DNA of 64,000 nucleotides from positions 36,609-100,608 of the forward strand of contig BRYA01000165.1 in assembly GCA_030267965.1 (NCBI GenBank). Direction: 5' to 3'. The notes below the pieces were generated by a model. The model was not told the DNA's origin and did no database searches. It saw only the letters and a program-made list of their open reading frames with translations. This stretch comes from Triparma columacea. Taxonomy: Eukaryota; Sar; Bolidophyceae; Parmales; Triparmaceae. Position 1 is the first letter of the stretch. Each line of letters opens with the position of its first letter. Of this stretch, positions 11,455 to 22,166 are shown one piece after another. Both the position numbers and the translations under genes were made by a program.

Positions 11455-11956
11455 CCCTTCCCCTCCCCCTTCCCCTCCCCCCGAATCCCCTCCCCCTCCC
11501 CCCCCTGCCCCCCCCCCTCCCCCCCCCGCGGTTGAATCCCACCTCGTTGACCCTCTTAAGCGTAACCTTCAAGTTCCTCCCCTTGAGCTCCGTCCCGTCC
11601 AGCGCCACCGCCTTCTCCACGCTCTCCGCCTCCTTGAACTCCACGTACGCGTACCCCTTCGGGTTCCCGGTGTACTTGTCGCACTGGATGGTGACCCGCT
11701 CGACTGCGCCGCAGGCCTTGAAGTGACGGACGAGATCCTCGGGGGTGCAGGAGTACTCTACCTGGCCGACGTACACGCTCTTGTCGTCTACCTTGGCGGC
11801 TGGAGCGGCGGGATCGTCGGAGTCCTTGGGGAGGGAGGGGGCGGGCGGGGCAACGGCGGAGAGGGCGGCTGCCTCAGCCTCCATCTGAGCGATCTCTGCC
11901 TTGAGGGACTCAATGTCCTCAGCTTGAGGCTTTTCGTAGTCTGATTCGTTGGCGTC
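11455..11956 (-). CDS. PABPN1/Pab2-like nuclear poly(A)-binding protein, partial
   Basis: The frame begins after a CGCAG acceptor (GAC at 11956) with DANESDYEK. It runs through a short coiled coil (IESLKAEIAQMEAEAAAL), then an RRM with RNP2 KSVYVGQVEY and RNP1 KGYAYVEF, then an RG-rich tail that enters the gap. This order (acidic/coiled coil, single RRM, RGG tail) and VDDKSVYVG are those of PABPN1, which binds poly(A) in the nucleus and controls tail length. The first exon is not certain. A minimal upstream exon consisting of ATG before a GTACGC donor near 12170 would be in phase (M|DANES). Alternatively translation starts at the internal Met of QMEAEAA. The stop codon is lost in the gap. Confidence 0.75.
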
Positions 11957-12526
11957 CTGCGTGTGTGTGTGATTGTGTGAGTGTGTGTAGGTGTGTGTGC
12001 GTATTTGTTCGTTGGATTGGGCAAATTCAATGGGATGGGGGCGAAGTGGGAAGCGTTGGTTGTGGATTATCACTCTCTCTACGTTTTATATCGATTGAAT
12101 GCGCGTGTATTCACTACATATGCACCTAATGGTAACTAATGTACAAACAAACATCAATGATATTGCGTACCATTTGACCTAATTTATTTGCTAAATGGTG
12201 GGCAATTAATTGAGGAAAATCGGAGGAAGAGAACAAGACTGATAACCAAAAAATAAATCGTTACGACGATCTAAGTCCATAGATGTCGAAGAGACTACGA
12301 AGTTACCTAGAAGAGTCCTTTAGAAATAAATCTTGTTTTCGTTATCAATTTCGTTGTTATTACAGCAATTGCTGTAGCCCGTAGGCAAGCGCTCTTCTCG
12401 TTAAGCGGGAAGACGACGCTACATTCCGCTATGCTCTCGATCCCCCCTGTCCCCCCCCCCCCCCCTTCCCTCAACTACCAAATCGTGGGTCACATTACAG
12501 CTGTAGTGACTTACGAAACTAAACAT
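11957..12526. other. 5' region of the PABPN1-like gene and intergenic DNA
   Basis: It holds a CA/GT-rich tract (11960-12000) that would be the pyrimidine/CA-rich end of the upstream intron, a TATAAAA-like element on the minus strand near 12085-12092, and a C-homopolymer around 12443-12465. I see no further gene. Confidence 0.4.
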
Positions 12527-15500
12527 TCACAGCTTTGGCGTCCAGCACGTTGCCGGGCCATACGGTGACGCCTTATCACATATTCCACCTGATCCAGTGT
12601 AGTTGTACGCAGCTTGCCATGCAGTCGACTCGTAGAACATGTCGGCGTAGGCCTCTGAGCCAAAGAACCCAATTGTGTTGGTGGCCCATCCTGTCACATC
12701 TTTGTTGAAGTCAGTGTTAAACGCAAACATGTCGCGCATATTGGTAACCTTCTCAACATTCCAGTCTTTCAAGTCTTGGTTAAAACCGGAGTTCGCAAAC
12801 ATGTTCCCCATGTCAGTGACACTCGAGACGTTCCAGGCTCCGATAGGTTGGTCGAAAGAGGAATATTCAAACATTCCGGACATCCTTGTAACCTTCTCAA
12901 CATTCCAGTCTTTCAAGTCTTGGTTGAAATCGGATCTCGCAAACATCTCCCTCATGTTAGTGACATGCGAGACGTTCCAGCCTCCGATAGGTTGGTCAAA
13001 AGAAGAACGTTCAAACATTCCGTACATACTTGTAACCTTCTCAACATTCCAGTCTTTCAAGGTTTGGTTGAAATTGGTGCGGTAAAACATACTCCTCATA
13101 CTAGTGACACGCGAGACATCCCAGCTTCCGATAGGTTGGTTAAAGTCAGTGTTAGACGCAAACATTGCGCGCATACTTGTAACCTTGTCAACATTCCAGT
13201 CTTTCAAGTCTTGGTTGAAACCGGAGTTGTAAAACATCCACCTCATGTCAGTGACACTCGAGACGTCCCAGCCTCCAATAGGATGATCGAAAGAGGTATA
13301 TTCAAACATTGCGAGCATACTGGTAACCTTGTCAACATTCCAGTCTTTCAAGTCTTGGTTGAAATCGGAGCGTGAAAACATTGACCCCATGTCAGTGACA
13401 CTCGAGACGTTCCAATCTCCGATAGGTCGGTTAAAAGAGGAAGACTCAAACATTCCGAGCATACTTGTAACCTTCTCAACATTCCAGTCTTTCAAGTCTT
13501 GGTTGAAACCGGAGTCCCTTATATCGGAGTCCGCAAACATATACGTCATGTCAGTGACACTCATGACGTTCCAGCCTCCGATAGGTTGGTCGAAAGAAGG
13601 GTTCCCGCGGAACATTCCGTACATACTTGTAACCTTCTCAACATTCCAGTCTTTCAAGTCTTGGTTGAAATCGGAGTTCGCAAACATATACGCCATATCA
13701 GTGACACTCGAGACGTTCCAGCTTCCGATAGGTTGGTCAAAAGTGGAACGTTGAAACATTCCGTACATACTTGTAACCTTCTCAACATTCCAGTCTTTCA
13801 AGGGTTGGTTGAATCCTCTCCATCCTCCGGAGAACACAAACATATACCTCATGTCAGTGACTTGCGAGACGTTCCATTTCCCGATAGGTCGGTTAAAAGA
13901 GGAACATCCCCTAAACATAGACGCCATATCTTCAACACTCCTGGTGTTCCAATAACTGATATCGGCATTGAACGTCTCTCGTGTAACATTCCCTCCGGTT
14001 CCACTTCCACAGTACTTGTAAACCAACTCTCTCATGCTTGTTACCTCAGCGGTATCCCATGCGTTGATCGTGCCGTACGTTGCAGCGTGAGCATTGTTCC
14101 ATTTTGCAGGGCTTGCGCACCACGTTGACATGGCCCAGAACATTGTGCCGGCAGTGGTGCTGTTGCCGTCTTTCAACGGCGTGACATGCTTGCTTGGCGA
14201 CCAGCACGTTGCCGGGCCATACGGTGACGCCTTATCACATATCCCACCTGATCCAGTGTAGCTGTACGCAGCTTGCCATGCAGTCGAATTTTTGAACATG
14301 TCTTCGTAGGCCTCTGAGGTAAACCCAGTTGTGTTGGTGGCCCATTCTGTCACATCTTTGTTGAAGTCGGTGTTAGACTCAAACATTCCGTCCATACTTG
14401 TAACCTTCTCAACATTCCAGTCTTTCAAGTCTTGGTTAAAAACGGAGTACCCAAACATTGACCCCATGTCAGTGACCTGCGAGACGTTCCAGCTTCCGAT
14501 AGGTTGGTTAAAAGGAGTACTGTAGAACATTCCGTACATACTTGTAACCTTCTCAACATTCCAGTCTTTCAAGTCTTGGTTGAAGCCGGACTTTGCAAAC
14601 ATACTCCTCATACCAGTGACACGCGAGACATCCCAGCTTCCGATAGGTTGGTTAAAGTCAGTGTTAGACGCAAACATATCCTTCATACTTGTAACCTTCT
14701 CAATATTCCAGTCTTTCAAGTCTTGGTTGAAATCGGAGTGCCCAAACATAAACGCCATGTCAGTGACACTCGAGACGTCCCAGCCTCCGATAGGTAGGTC
14801 GAAAGAGGAATATTCAAACATTGCGTACATATTTGTAACCTTCTCAACATTCCAGTCTTTCAAGGGTTGGTTGAAATCGGAGTTCTCAAACATAAACTTC
14901 ATGACAGTGACACTCGAGACGTCCCATTCCCCGATAGGTTGGTTAAAAGAGGAGGATCCAAACATTCCGTACATATTTGTAACCTTCTCAACATTCCAGT
15001 CTTTCAAGGGTTGGTTGAAACCGGAGCGTGAAAACATATTCCTCATGTCAGTGACACTCGAGACGTTCCAGGCTCCGATAGGTTGGTCGAAAGAGGAATA
15101 TTCAAACATTCCGGACATCCTTGTAACCTTCTCAACATTCCAGTCTTTCAAGTCTTGGTTGAAACCGGAGTACGTAAACATATACCCCATGTCAGTGACA
15201 CTCGAGACGTCCCATTCCCCGATAGGTTGGTCAAAAGATGCGTTGTAGAACATTCCGTACATACTTGTAACCTTGTCAACATTCCAGTCTTTCAAGTCTT
15301 GGTTGAAATCGGAGTCCATAAACATATACCTCATGTCAGTGACATGCGAGACGTCCCAGCCTCCGATAGGTTGGTCAAAAGAAGACGTGCTGAAGAACAT
15401 TGCGAACATACTTGTAACCTTGTCAACATTCCAGTCTTTCAAGTCTTGGTTGAAACCGGAGTTCGCAAACATATACGCCATGTTAGTGACATGCGAGACG

Positions 15501-16582
15501 TTCCAGCTTCTGATAGGTCGGTCGAAAGGGGAATATTGAAACATTGCGAACATACTGGTAACCTTCTCAACATTCCAGTCTATCAAGTCTTGGTTGAAAT
15601 CGGAGCTCTTAAACATAAACTCCATATCAGTGACACTCGAGACGTTCCAGCCTCCGATAGGTTGGTTAAAAGGAGTATCGTAGAACATTCCGTACATATT
15701 TGTAACCTTCTCAACATTCCAATCTTTCAAGTCTTGGTTGAAAGCGGAGGACCCAAACATATACTTCATGTCAGTGACACTCGAGACGTCCCATTCCCCG
15801 ATAGGTTGGTCAAAAGAAGAGGTTCTGAAGAACATTGTGTACATACTTGTAACCTTCTCAACATTCCAGTCTTTCAAGGGTTGGTTGAAACCGGAGTTGT
15901 AAAACATATACCTCATGTCAGTGACATGCAAGACGTTCCATTCCCCGATAGGTTGGTTAAAAGAGGAACATCCCCTAAACATAGTTGCCATATCTTCAAC
16001 ACTCCCGGTGTTCCAATAACTGATATCGGCGTTGAACGTCTCTCGTGTAACATCCCCTCCGGTTCCACTTCCACAGTACGTGTACACCAACTCTCTCATG
16101 CTTGTTACCTCAGCGGTATCCCATGCGTCGATCGTGCCGTAGGTTGCAGCGTGAGCATTGTTCCATTTTGCAGGGCTTGCGCACCACGTTGACATGGCCC
16201 AGAACATTGTGCCGGCGGTGGTGCTGTTGCCGTCTTTCAACGGAGTGACAGACGGTGTGACATGCTTGCCCTTGCCTTTCTTGCCTTTCTTTCCTTTCTT
16301 TCCTGTCTTTCCCTTCTCGGCTGTCTTGCCTTTCTTTCCCTTCTTGGCCTTCTTGCCCGTCTTACCCTTCTTCCCGTTGGACTTGGAGGACTCCCTAAAA
16401 AACAATACAGCGGAATCAGCCATGGACTGCACGGAAGAAGCCATGGCGGATTGCACCAACGCTCTGTCTTCAGAAAGGCCTCTTGAAGGGGACCTCGGCG
16501 ATTTGTCAGTGCCGTGGCTAGTGATGACGAGAAGTACGAAAACTAGCAGCGAAGCAGCGAGCAAAGCGACTAGTGACTTCAT
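12527..16582 (-). CDS. Secreted DUF285/BspA-type surface repeat protein, 1351 aa
   Basis: Single exon. An N-terminal signal peptide (MKSLVALLAASLLVFVLLV) is followed by a Lys/Gly tract of KKGKTGK-type repeats (about 68-110). The rest is built of DUF285 repeats (PF03382 type; W-V-x-x-V-T-x-M-x-x-M-F). Repeats alternate strictly between a QPIGxW(N/D)VSxVTDM form and a QDLKDWNVEKVTSM form, giving a 48-aa (144-bp) higher-order unit. The whole repeat domain exists twice. Each copy starts HVTPLKDGNSTTAGTMF and ends with a conserved CDKASPYGPATCW cap, with the boundary at about 14190. The alternative, a bacterial contaminant, is unlikely since neighbours are intron-bearing genes. Function unknown; such proteins are cell-surface or secreted in other lineages. 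Confidence 0.9.
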   Translation of the reverse strand: MKSLVALLAASLLVFVLLVITSHGTDKSPRSPSRGLSEDRALVQSAMASSVQSMADSAVLFFRESSKSNGKKGKTGKKAKKGKKGKTAEKGKTGKKGKKGKKGKGKHVTPSVTPLKDGNSTTAGTMFWAMSTWCASPAKWNNAHAATYGTIDAWDTAEVTSMRELVYTYCGSGTGGDVTRETFNADISYWNTGSVEDMATMFRGCSSFNQPIGEWNVLHVTDMRYMFYNSGFNQPLKDWNVEKVTSMYTMFFRTSSFDQPIGEWDVSSVTDMKYMFGSSAFNQDLKDWNVEKVTNMYGMFYDTPFNQPIGGWNVSSVTDMEFMFKSSDFNQDLIDWNVEKVTSMFAMFQYSPFDRPIRSWNVSHVTNMAYMFANSGFNQDLKDWNVDKVTSMFAMFFSTSSFDQPIGGWDVSHVTDMRYMFMDSDFNQDLKDWNVDKVTSMYGMFYNASFDQPIGEWDVSSVTDMGYMFTYSGFNQDLKDWNVEKVTRMSGMFEYSSFDQPIGAWNVSSVTDMRNMFSRSGFNQPLKDWNVEKVTNMYGMFGSSSFNQPIGEWDVSSVTVMKFMFENSDFNQPLKDWNVEKVTNMYAMFEYSSFDLPIGGWDVSSVTDMAFMFGHSDFNQDLKDWNIEKVTSMKDMFASNTDFNQPIGSWDVSRVTGMRSMFAKSGFNQDLKDWNVEKVTSMYGMFYSTPFNQPIGSWNVSQVTDMGSMFGYSVFNQDLKDWNVEKVTSMDGMFESNTDFNKDVTEWATNTTGFTSEAYEDMFKNSTAWQAAYSYTGSGGICDKASPYGPATCWSPSKHVTPLKDGNSTTAGTMFWAMSTWCASPAKWNNAHAATYGTINAWDTAEVTSMRELVYKYCGSGTGGNVTRETFNADISYWNTRSVEDMASMFRGCSSFNRPIGKWNVSQVTDMRYMFVFSGGWRGFNQPLKDWNVEKVTSMYGMFQRSTFDQPIGSWNVSSVTDMAYMFANSDFNQDLKDWNVEKVTSMYGMFRGNPSFDQPIGGWNVMSVTDMTYMFADSDIRDSGFNQDLKDWNVEKVTSMLGMFESSSFNRPIGDWNVSSVTDMGSMFSRSDFNQDLKDWNVDKVTSMLAMFEYTSFDHPIGGWDVSSVTDMRWMFYNSGFNQDLKDWNVDKVTSMRAMFASNTDFNQPIGSWDVSRVTSMRSMFYRTNFNQTLKDWNVEKVTSMYGMFERSSFDQPIGGWNVSHVTNMREMFARSDFNQDLKDWNVEKVTRMSGMFEYSSFDQPIGAWNVSSVTDMGNMFANSGFNQDLKDWNVEKVTNMRDMFAFNTDFNKDVTGWATNTIGFFGSEAYADMFYESTAWQAAYNYTGSGGICDKASPYGPATCWTPKL

Positions 16583-17004
16583 CTTTTGTCAATATGAATA
16601 TGATCAATAAAGGCGAGGGCTGAGGAAAAGGGCAATTTGTGTGAGATATTGCACGCTATTAGGGCTGAATAAGTCTGAATTGTGTTTTGAAGGGTATGTG
16701 TGCCTTATATACGTATATTTACAAACTTCTAAGGGCTCAATCGACCAGAATTTTGAGTAGAAATCACATACGTCGAGAACGAGGTGTATGGCGGAAATCC
16801 CTATTTTCTTGAAATGAAACAGTAGCGGGGGTGGAGAAAGGCAGTGATCGATACAAGCAAGTGATTCCAAAGCGTTTGCATTTCCTTCAACGCTTACCTC
16901 TTCTGAAATATACTCTTCTTAAAAGTAAAAATGTTGAAGCAATTCTTTTGGGAATTAACAAAAGAAAATATCATGAAATACCCAAAAGTGAAACTTCTGC
17001 ACCA
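16583..17004. other. Upstream region of the DUF285 gene
   Basis: This is a 422-bp AT-rich interval between the DUF285 start (16582) and the 3' end of the oxidoreductase gene, so it holds the DUF285 promoter. ATATACGTATATTTAC near 16709-16724 is a TATA-like candidate. No coding signal was seen. Confidence 0.4.
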
Positions 17005-18331
17005 CTACTTGACCATCTTATCTTCCCCCCATTCCCTCCTCCCCCCCAGGAGCTTATCCAAAACCTCGTTGCACCTCAACGCACTCTCAGCATTGTTGAA
17101 GCACTCCTTCTTCCCCTCCCTCAAGTCCTCCACAATAGCCTCGAAGAGCCTCCCGTGCACGTGTTCCTGCACGCCCCCCAGGTGTTCGTATCCCAGCACC
17201 TCCTCCTCCCCCCCCGTGCCCCTGAAGACTCCCGGGTTGTCGTCGAAGACCCCGAACCCCACGCACCCCCTGGTGCCCTGGACCCTCACCTCGTCCACAT
17301 CCTCCCCTGCCGCAAAGTTGAGCTCGCACGAGCCCAGCACGGGGCCGCCGCCACCGGATAGAGGGGCGTGCCACCAAGTACCGACGACCGAGTCCTCGAT
17401 CGAGGGACCGCCGGGAGAGAGGGACGTAGAACGGGAGCATACCCCGTGGACGCCGAGCAGCGGGCCTTTTGCAAAGGGGGGCGGGGGGGGGGGGTTCGAA
17501 GAATGGGGGCAAGTCAGAAAAGATCCAAGCCTAACCCTGCAGGTCCAAGCCAACAAACCCCCCCCCACCCCGCCACCCCCCCACCCCTCCACCCCCCCCA
17601 CCCAACAACTCACCTAATAGATGGTCGATCAAGTCCACAACATGGCTCCCAAGGTCCATGACCAGTCCCCCCCCGCTAACGTCCTTCTTAAAATGCCAGT
17701 GCCTCTTCTTCTCCTCCTCCATCATGTGCCTTTTCTGCCTCAGCGTTACCCTCACGCCAGTCACTTCCCCGACCTTATTGATCCCCTCCTTAACTGCTTC
17801 GAATTTCGGCAGGTATCTTCTATAATAGGCGCACCAGAGCCTGGCGTCCCCCCCCCTGAACTTCCTCGCCGCCTCCTCTCCCTCCCGGAGGTCCCTGGAC
17901 AGGGGCTTCTCGCAGTAGCAGTGGAGGCCGAGCTCCCCGCAGAGGGCTACCAGGCCGGCGTGGGAGGAGACGGGGGTGGCCACGTAAACCACGTGGTGCA
18001 CCCCAGAAGAACCTGAGGCGACATCCAGGGACTTGAGCTCCGCAATGTGTCTTATCAGGTCCTCCCCAGACGAGGGGCCGTGGAAGAGAGTGGCGGAGGA
18101 GAGGTTGTGACGAGACTGGTAGGACAGGAGGGAGGGAAGGTCGCGACGGCCAAGGGCGACAACGGAGCAGGAAGGGTTCTTGTAGATACCGGGGAGACTC
18201 TTTTTTTCGCACACCGAACCTACACCGACGCAACCCACCTTCACGATGCAGGGGTTTGAGGACATTGTGGAAGAATTCGAGAGAATAAAACCGATGCACG
18301 CGAGTAGAAAAGAAAAAGTTCCAATTATCAT
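17005..18331 (-). CDS. Gfo/Idh/MocA family NAD(P)-dependent oxidoreductase
   Basis: Exons 17614-18331 and 17005-17465 (148-bp C/G-homopolymer intron, phase 1) give 392 aa, the usual family size. A Rossmann fold is shown by KVGCVGVGSVCEKK (about 31-44) and the hallmark CEKP (140-143). The splice joins IDHLLG to PLLGVHG in a region where the family has a conserved DxxxxLLG segment. The substrate is unknown (sugar, inositol or dihydrodiol type). The N-terminus is hydrophobic (MIIGTFSFLLACIGFIL), so it may be membrane-anchored or secretory; an internal start at MSSNP would remove that. The gene starts 31 bp from the divergent ankyrin gene. Confidence 0.82.
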
Positions 18332-18362
18332 TTGCTGTCTCTTTTTCCCAGTTCCAGTTCCA
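18332..18362. promoter_or_regulatory. 31-bp divergent start-to-start interval
   Basis: Only 31 bp separate the chosen start codons of the oxidoreductase (minus) and the ankyrin protein (plus). Either the promoters lie inside the opposite gene's 5' part, or one gene starts further inside. Confidence 0.4.
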
Positions 18363-19457
18363 ATGTTAATCTTTGTCGCGTTGATCCTCCTCCTCTTTAT
18401 CCCACCCGCTCTGTCCGCCGTCGATTCTCTCTCTTCCCCCCCGTTTTCAAAAGACGATGCCGTCCACCTGCCTCCAACTGCCGACCCCCCCCATCGTCCT
18501 CGTCACAAGTCCTCCCTCCTCCCCCGTGACCGCCTCTCCGAGGCCGTTCACATCCACGACGTCTCCATGGTTCAACGCCTTCTCCACAGCCACTACGAGG
18601 GCGTGATATCCTCCACCCCCCCCGTCGACCTGAGGAGGAGGGATGAGATAGGTAGGACCCCCCTCCACTTGTGCGGGCTGGACGCGCAGACCAAGTCCAA
18701 GCCCACGGTCGACGTCGACTGTGCCAGAATAGTGAGCATGCTGAAGGAGGTCGGGTACGAGATCGACGCCAGGTGCGCAGGGGGGTGGAGGCCCCTGGAC
18801 ACGTACGCAGCCCTTGGGATGCCAGAGACTGTCAACGTGCTGCTTGAGGGGGGAGCGGAGGTGGACGGGAGGGACGGGGGGCACGGAAGGACGGCGCTTA
18901 TGCTGGCGGCGATCAACGGGAACTTTGTGGTGGCGCAGCTCATGGTTGAGAAAGGGGCCGATGTTAATATCAGGGCTGAGGGTGGGACAATGGAGGCGCT
19001 GGGGTACGCGGTTAGGAATGAAGTTATGAGGATGATAAATGTGGGGAAGGGCGGGGGCGGGGGGGGGCAGGTAGGGGGGGAGGATGATGAGGAGATAGAT
19101 TTAATGGAACTGTTGGAAAGGGAGGTCGGGGAGGGCGGCGGGGTCGGGGACGAGCAGTGCGGGGCCGACAGGGAGAAGAACGACAAGGACACCACGGTCG
19201 ACCTTGGGTGCGAGCCTGGGAAGGAATACATGAGGATCGCCGCCCTCCTACTTGAAGAGGGCGCGGATGTGAACGTGCAGGATAAGAACGGTCGGACTCC
19301 CTTGATGGTAGCTGCGATGGCTGGGCACAAAGAGCTGGTGAGGATGATGGTGGGGACGGGGAGGGCGGACCTGGGGATCGTTGACAAGGACGGATTCGGG
19401 AGCATCACGTATGCGAAGACGCAGGAGATTAGGGAGATCATCGTGGAGAGCATGTGA
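18363..19457 (+). CDS. Ankyrin-repeat protein with signal peptide
   Basis: Single exon, 364 aa. I chose the ATG at 18363 because it gives a clean signal peptide (MLIFVALILLLFIPPALSA). The frame is open further upstream to 18246, but that would overlap the oxidoreductase gene. Ankyrin repeats are visible: IGRTPLHLCGLDA, GGWRPLDTYAALGMPETVNVL, GRTALMLAAINGNFVVAQLM, then an acidic Gly-rich insert (about 225-280) and a final NGRTPLMVAAMAGHKELVRMM. Ankyrin domains with a secretory leader are unusual; the protein could face the ER or extracellular side or be plastid-bound. Binding partner unknown. Confidence 0.78.
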   Translation: MLIFVALILLLFIPPALSAVDSLSSPPFSKDDAVHLPPTADPPHRPRHKSSLLPRDRLSEAVHIHDVSMVQRLLHSHYEGVISSTPPVDLRRRDEIGRTPLHLCGLDAQTKSKPTVDVDCARIVSMLKEVGYEIDARCAGGWRPLDTYAALGMPETVNVLLEGGAEVDGRDGGHGRTALMLAAINGNFVVAQLMVEKGADVNIRAEGGTMEALGYAVRNEVMRMINVGKGGGGGGQVGGEDDEEIDLMELLEREVGEGGGVGDEQCGADREKNDKDTTVDLGCEPGKEYMRIAALLLEEGADVNVQDKNGRTPLMVAAMAGHKELVRMMVGTGRADLGIVDKDGFGSITYAKTQEIREIIVESM

Positions 19458-19640
19458 ACAATTTACTTGAGACTCTTGCACGGGAGACATACATATTTTT
19501 TTAGTTTGAGCCATACGAGAGGTCCACCCCGCCTGAGTGCTAAGCGAATCGCAGAAAAGACGGCGTTCAGGGCAGCAAATTAAATCTCAAGGATTAAACA
19601 CCTCTCCTTTTGACAGCTCAGCCAAATTTAAGTTAGTGCA

Positions 19641-21934
19641 ATGGTGGAGGTTAGCCAAAGACCTTCGTACTCAAAAATCCACCACCAGGACGTCGATATC
19701 GAGTCCGGAAAGCCCCCCTCTGACCCTGTCAAGTCCAATGAAGGTGAAAAGGAAAAGGAGGTGAAAGCAAGCCGACTCCTTTACCTGGGCAAACCTGAGT
19801 GGAGCGTCATGGCAATTGGTGTTCTCGTGCTGGTGATTACCCAGCTCGGGACAATGGTGAGTTTATAACACCCCGAGTCCGCCTAACCCAGCGTCAACAT
19901 AACTTACAAGTACATCCTCCGTGTAACTCTGTCGCATACACACACACAGAGCATACCCTGGTTCTTCGGCAAGCTGATCGACACCATCGCCGACGGTTCC
20001 TTGACTGAGGAGGAGGCACGTGAAGAGATGAGGTCGATAGTTTTCCGTCTCCTTGTGATAATGGTTAGCACTTCCTTCCTCCTCTTCCTCCGCGGCTTCA
20101 TCTTCAACGGGGCGGGTGAGAGGGTGGTTGCGAGGCTTAGGATCAGACTTTTCAAGGCTATACTGTCGCAGGAGATCGCCTTTTTTGATAAGAACAAGAC
20201 GGGGGAACTTCTGAGCAGGCTCTCGAGCGACACTGCAAAGGTAAGCGCGTTCTCCCTCTCTCTCTTTCAGTCTCTCTCTCACACGCATCCTTACAGATCC
20301 AGGACGCCGCTACATCATCCGTCTCAATGTTCCTCCGCAACTGTCTTTCCTTAATAATCTCCCTCATGATGATGTTAATAACTTCTGCCAAGCTCACCGG
20401 TGTCATGCTAATCTGCGTTCCCCTCCTCATAGCCTTCGCCGTTACTTACGGAAGGTTCGTGAAGCGCATAGCCCGCCGTTACACTGACGCTTTGGCTGCC
20501 GCCAGCAACGTTGCTAACGAGTCCATCAGTAACATCAGGACCACCAGGGCCTTTGCCGCGGAGGATGTGGAGCTGGCGAGGTACACGGAGCTTATCGGGG
20601 ACCCGGACGACAAGGAGGACAAGAGGTGCTGCTGGTTGCCCAAGAAGGACCACACGCACTCGCTGGGTATGAAGAAAGCTTTGGGTCACGGAGGTTTCAT
20701 TGGAGTCGTCGGTGGTTTGGGTCAGGTTACCGTCGTCGGCCTGCTTTGGTACGGGGGCGAGCTCGTGCTCACGGACGAGATAAGCGCGGGGACGCTGATC
20801 ACCTTCATGATGTACGCCGTTAACACGGGGGCAGGGTTGGCGGTTTTTGCGGGACTTTTCTCCGCATTCATGGACGCACTAGGGGCCAGCGTAAGGACGT
20901 TCGAGATTATCGATAAGATACCCAGGTGAGCGTGGGGAGCAAAACGAAACGAGGCGGAGGCGAATACACGCTGTTCTATTCTAACCCACCCCACTCTTTA
21001 CAATCGCCCTTGCAGTTTCCTTCTCCGTGGTGGCGAGGCTCTAGAAAAGGTCGCGGGTAACATAAGCTTCAAGAACGTGTCATTCTGCTACCCTACCAGG
21101 GGCGACGTTCCCGTTCTCTCGAACTTCAATTTAGACATCGCCGCCAACAGCACGGTTGCGCTAGTAGGGCAGAGCGGGGGGGGGAAGACAACTGTTATTA
21201 GTCTACTTGAAAGGTTCTACGATGTTACGGGGGGGGAGATAACGATTGACGGCAAGCCTTTGAAAGTGAGTGAGAATGGGTTGGCGGAGGGTGGCAGTGC
21301 TATATTTTCACTCAAGGCCCTTACACACACAAACCAATGTTCTAAAACCTCCCCCCAATCCCCCCCCCAGTCCCTCGACCCCTCCATAACTCGTCTCAAC
21401 ATCGGTATGGTATCCCAGGAGCCCGTACTTTTCGGTGTGAGCATAACAGATAACATATGTTACGGTTGGTCCGCAAAGCACCACTCGGACCCTTCAAAGT
21501 ACCCCTTATTCCCCACGAAGGATAGGATAGAGGAGGTGGCAAGGATGGCAAACTGCCATGATTTCATTCAAACGTTTACCGAGGGTTACGATACTCTCGT
21601 AGGTGAGAGGGGTGTAAAGTTAAGCGGTGGTCAGAAGCAGCGTATCGCAATCGCTCGCGCTTTGCTCGTGGACCCTTCCATACTCCTCCTCGACGAGGCC
21701 ACAAGCGCTCTGGACGCACAGAGCGAGGAGCTCGTACAGGGGGCTATAGACAGGGTTATGGAGGGGAGGACGGTGATATACATAGCGCATAGACTAAGCA
21801 CGATCAAAGGTGCGGACGTTATCGTGATGGTTAAGGACCATAAAATTCTTGATAAGGGTACGCACGAGGAGCTTATGGGGAGGTGCGTGGAGTATGAGGA
21901 CCTCGTTAGGAAACAGTTGAACAAGGACGAATAA
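19641..21934 (+). CDS. ABCB-type half ABC transporter (TAP/ABCB8-10-like)
   Basis: Exons 19641-19856, 19950-20240, 20297-20925, 21016-21265 and 21371-21934 give 649 aa; intron 2 is only 56 bp. One six-helix membrane domain includes the ABCB hallmarks GERVVARLRIRLFKAILSQE, FFDKNKTGELLSRL and NIRTTRAFAAE. One complete NBD follows: A-loop YPTR, Walker A GQSGGGKTT, Q-loop SQEPVLF, signature LSGGQKQRIAIARAL, Walker B ILLLDEATSALD, H-loop AHRLST. It must dimerise to work. A cytosolic charged N-terminus (about 40 aa) precedes the first helix, with no obvious targeting peptide. A partial copy of its last 57 codons lies just downstream (21996-22166). Confidence 0.9.
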
Positions 21935-21995
21935 GGGGGGGATGGGGGGGGAGGGTGAAGGGGGATGCTAAGTAAATCCTTATTTTTACCAAAAG

Positions 21996-22166
21996 GGTCG
22001 TACGGTGATATACATAGCGCATAGACTGAGCACGATCAAAGGTGCGGACGTTATCGTAATGGTTAAGGACCATAAAATATTGGATAAGGGTACACACGAG
22101 GAGCTTATGGGGAGGTGCAAGGAGTACGAGGACCTTGTTAGGAAACAGCTGAACAAGAACGAATAG
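21996..22166 (+). pseudogene. Partial tandem copy of the ABCB 3' end (or alternative last exon)
   Basis: The segment reads GRTVIYIAHRLSTIKGADV and on to LVRKQLNKNE and a TAG, 56 codons, colinear with the last 57 codons of the upstream gene. About 11 codons differ synonymously and only two differ in amino acid (V to K, D to N). The 3' UTR is also duplicated (GGTGAAGGGGGATG...CTAAGTAAATCC). It starts directly after an AG with a T/A-rich run, like a splice acceptor. Not an independent gene as it stands, because the rest of the transporter is absent. Confidence 0.75.

Noticed and set aside
13329..16192. Long plus-strand open frames (up to 369 codons) with periodic HSVHTCNLLNIPVFQ-like repeats
   Set aside because: They are antisense reflections of the DUF285 repeats; the minus strand has the signal peptide, the known repeat family and a single 1351-aa frame.
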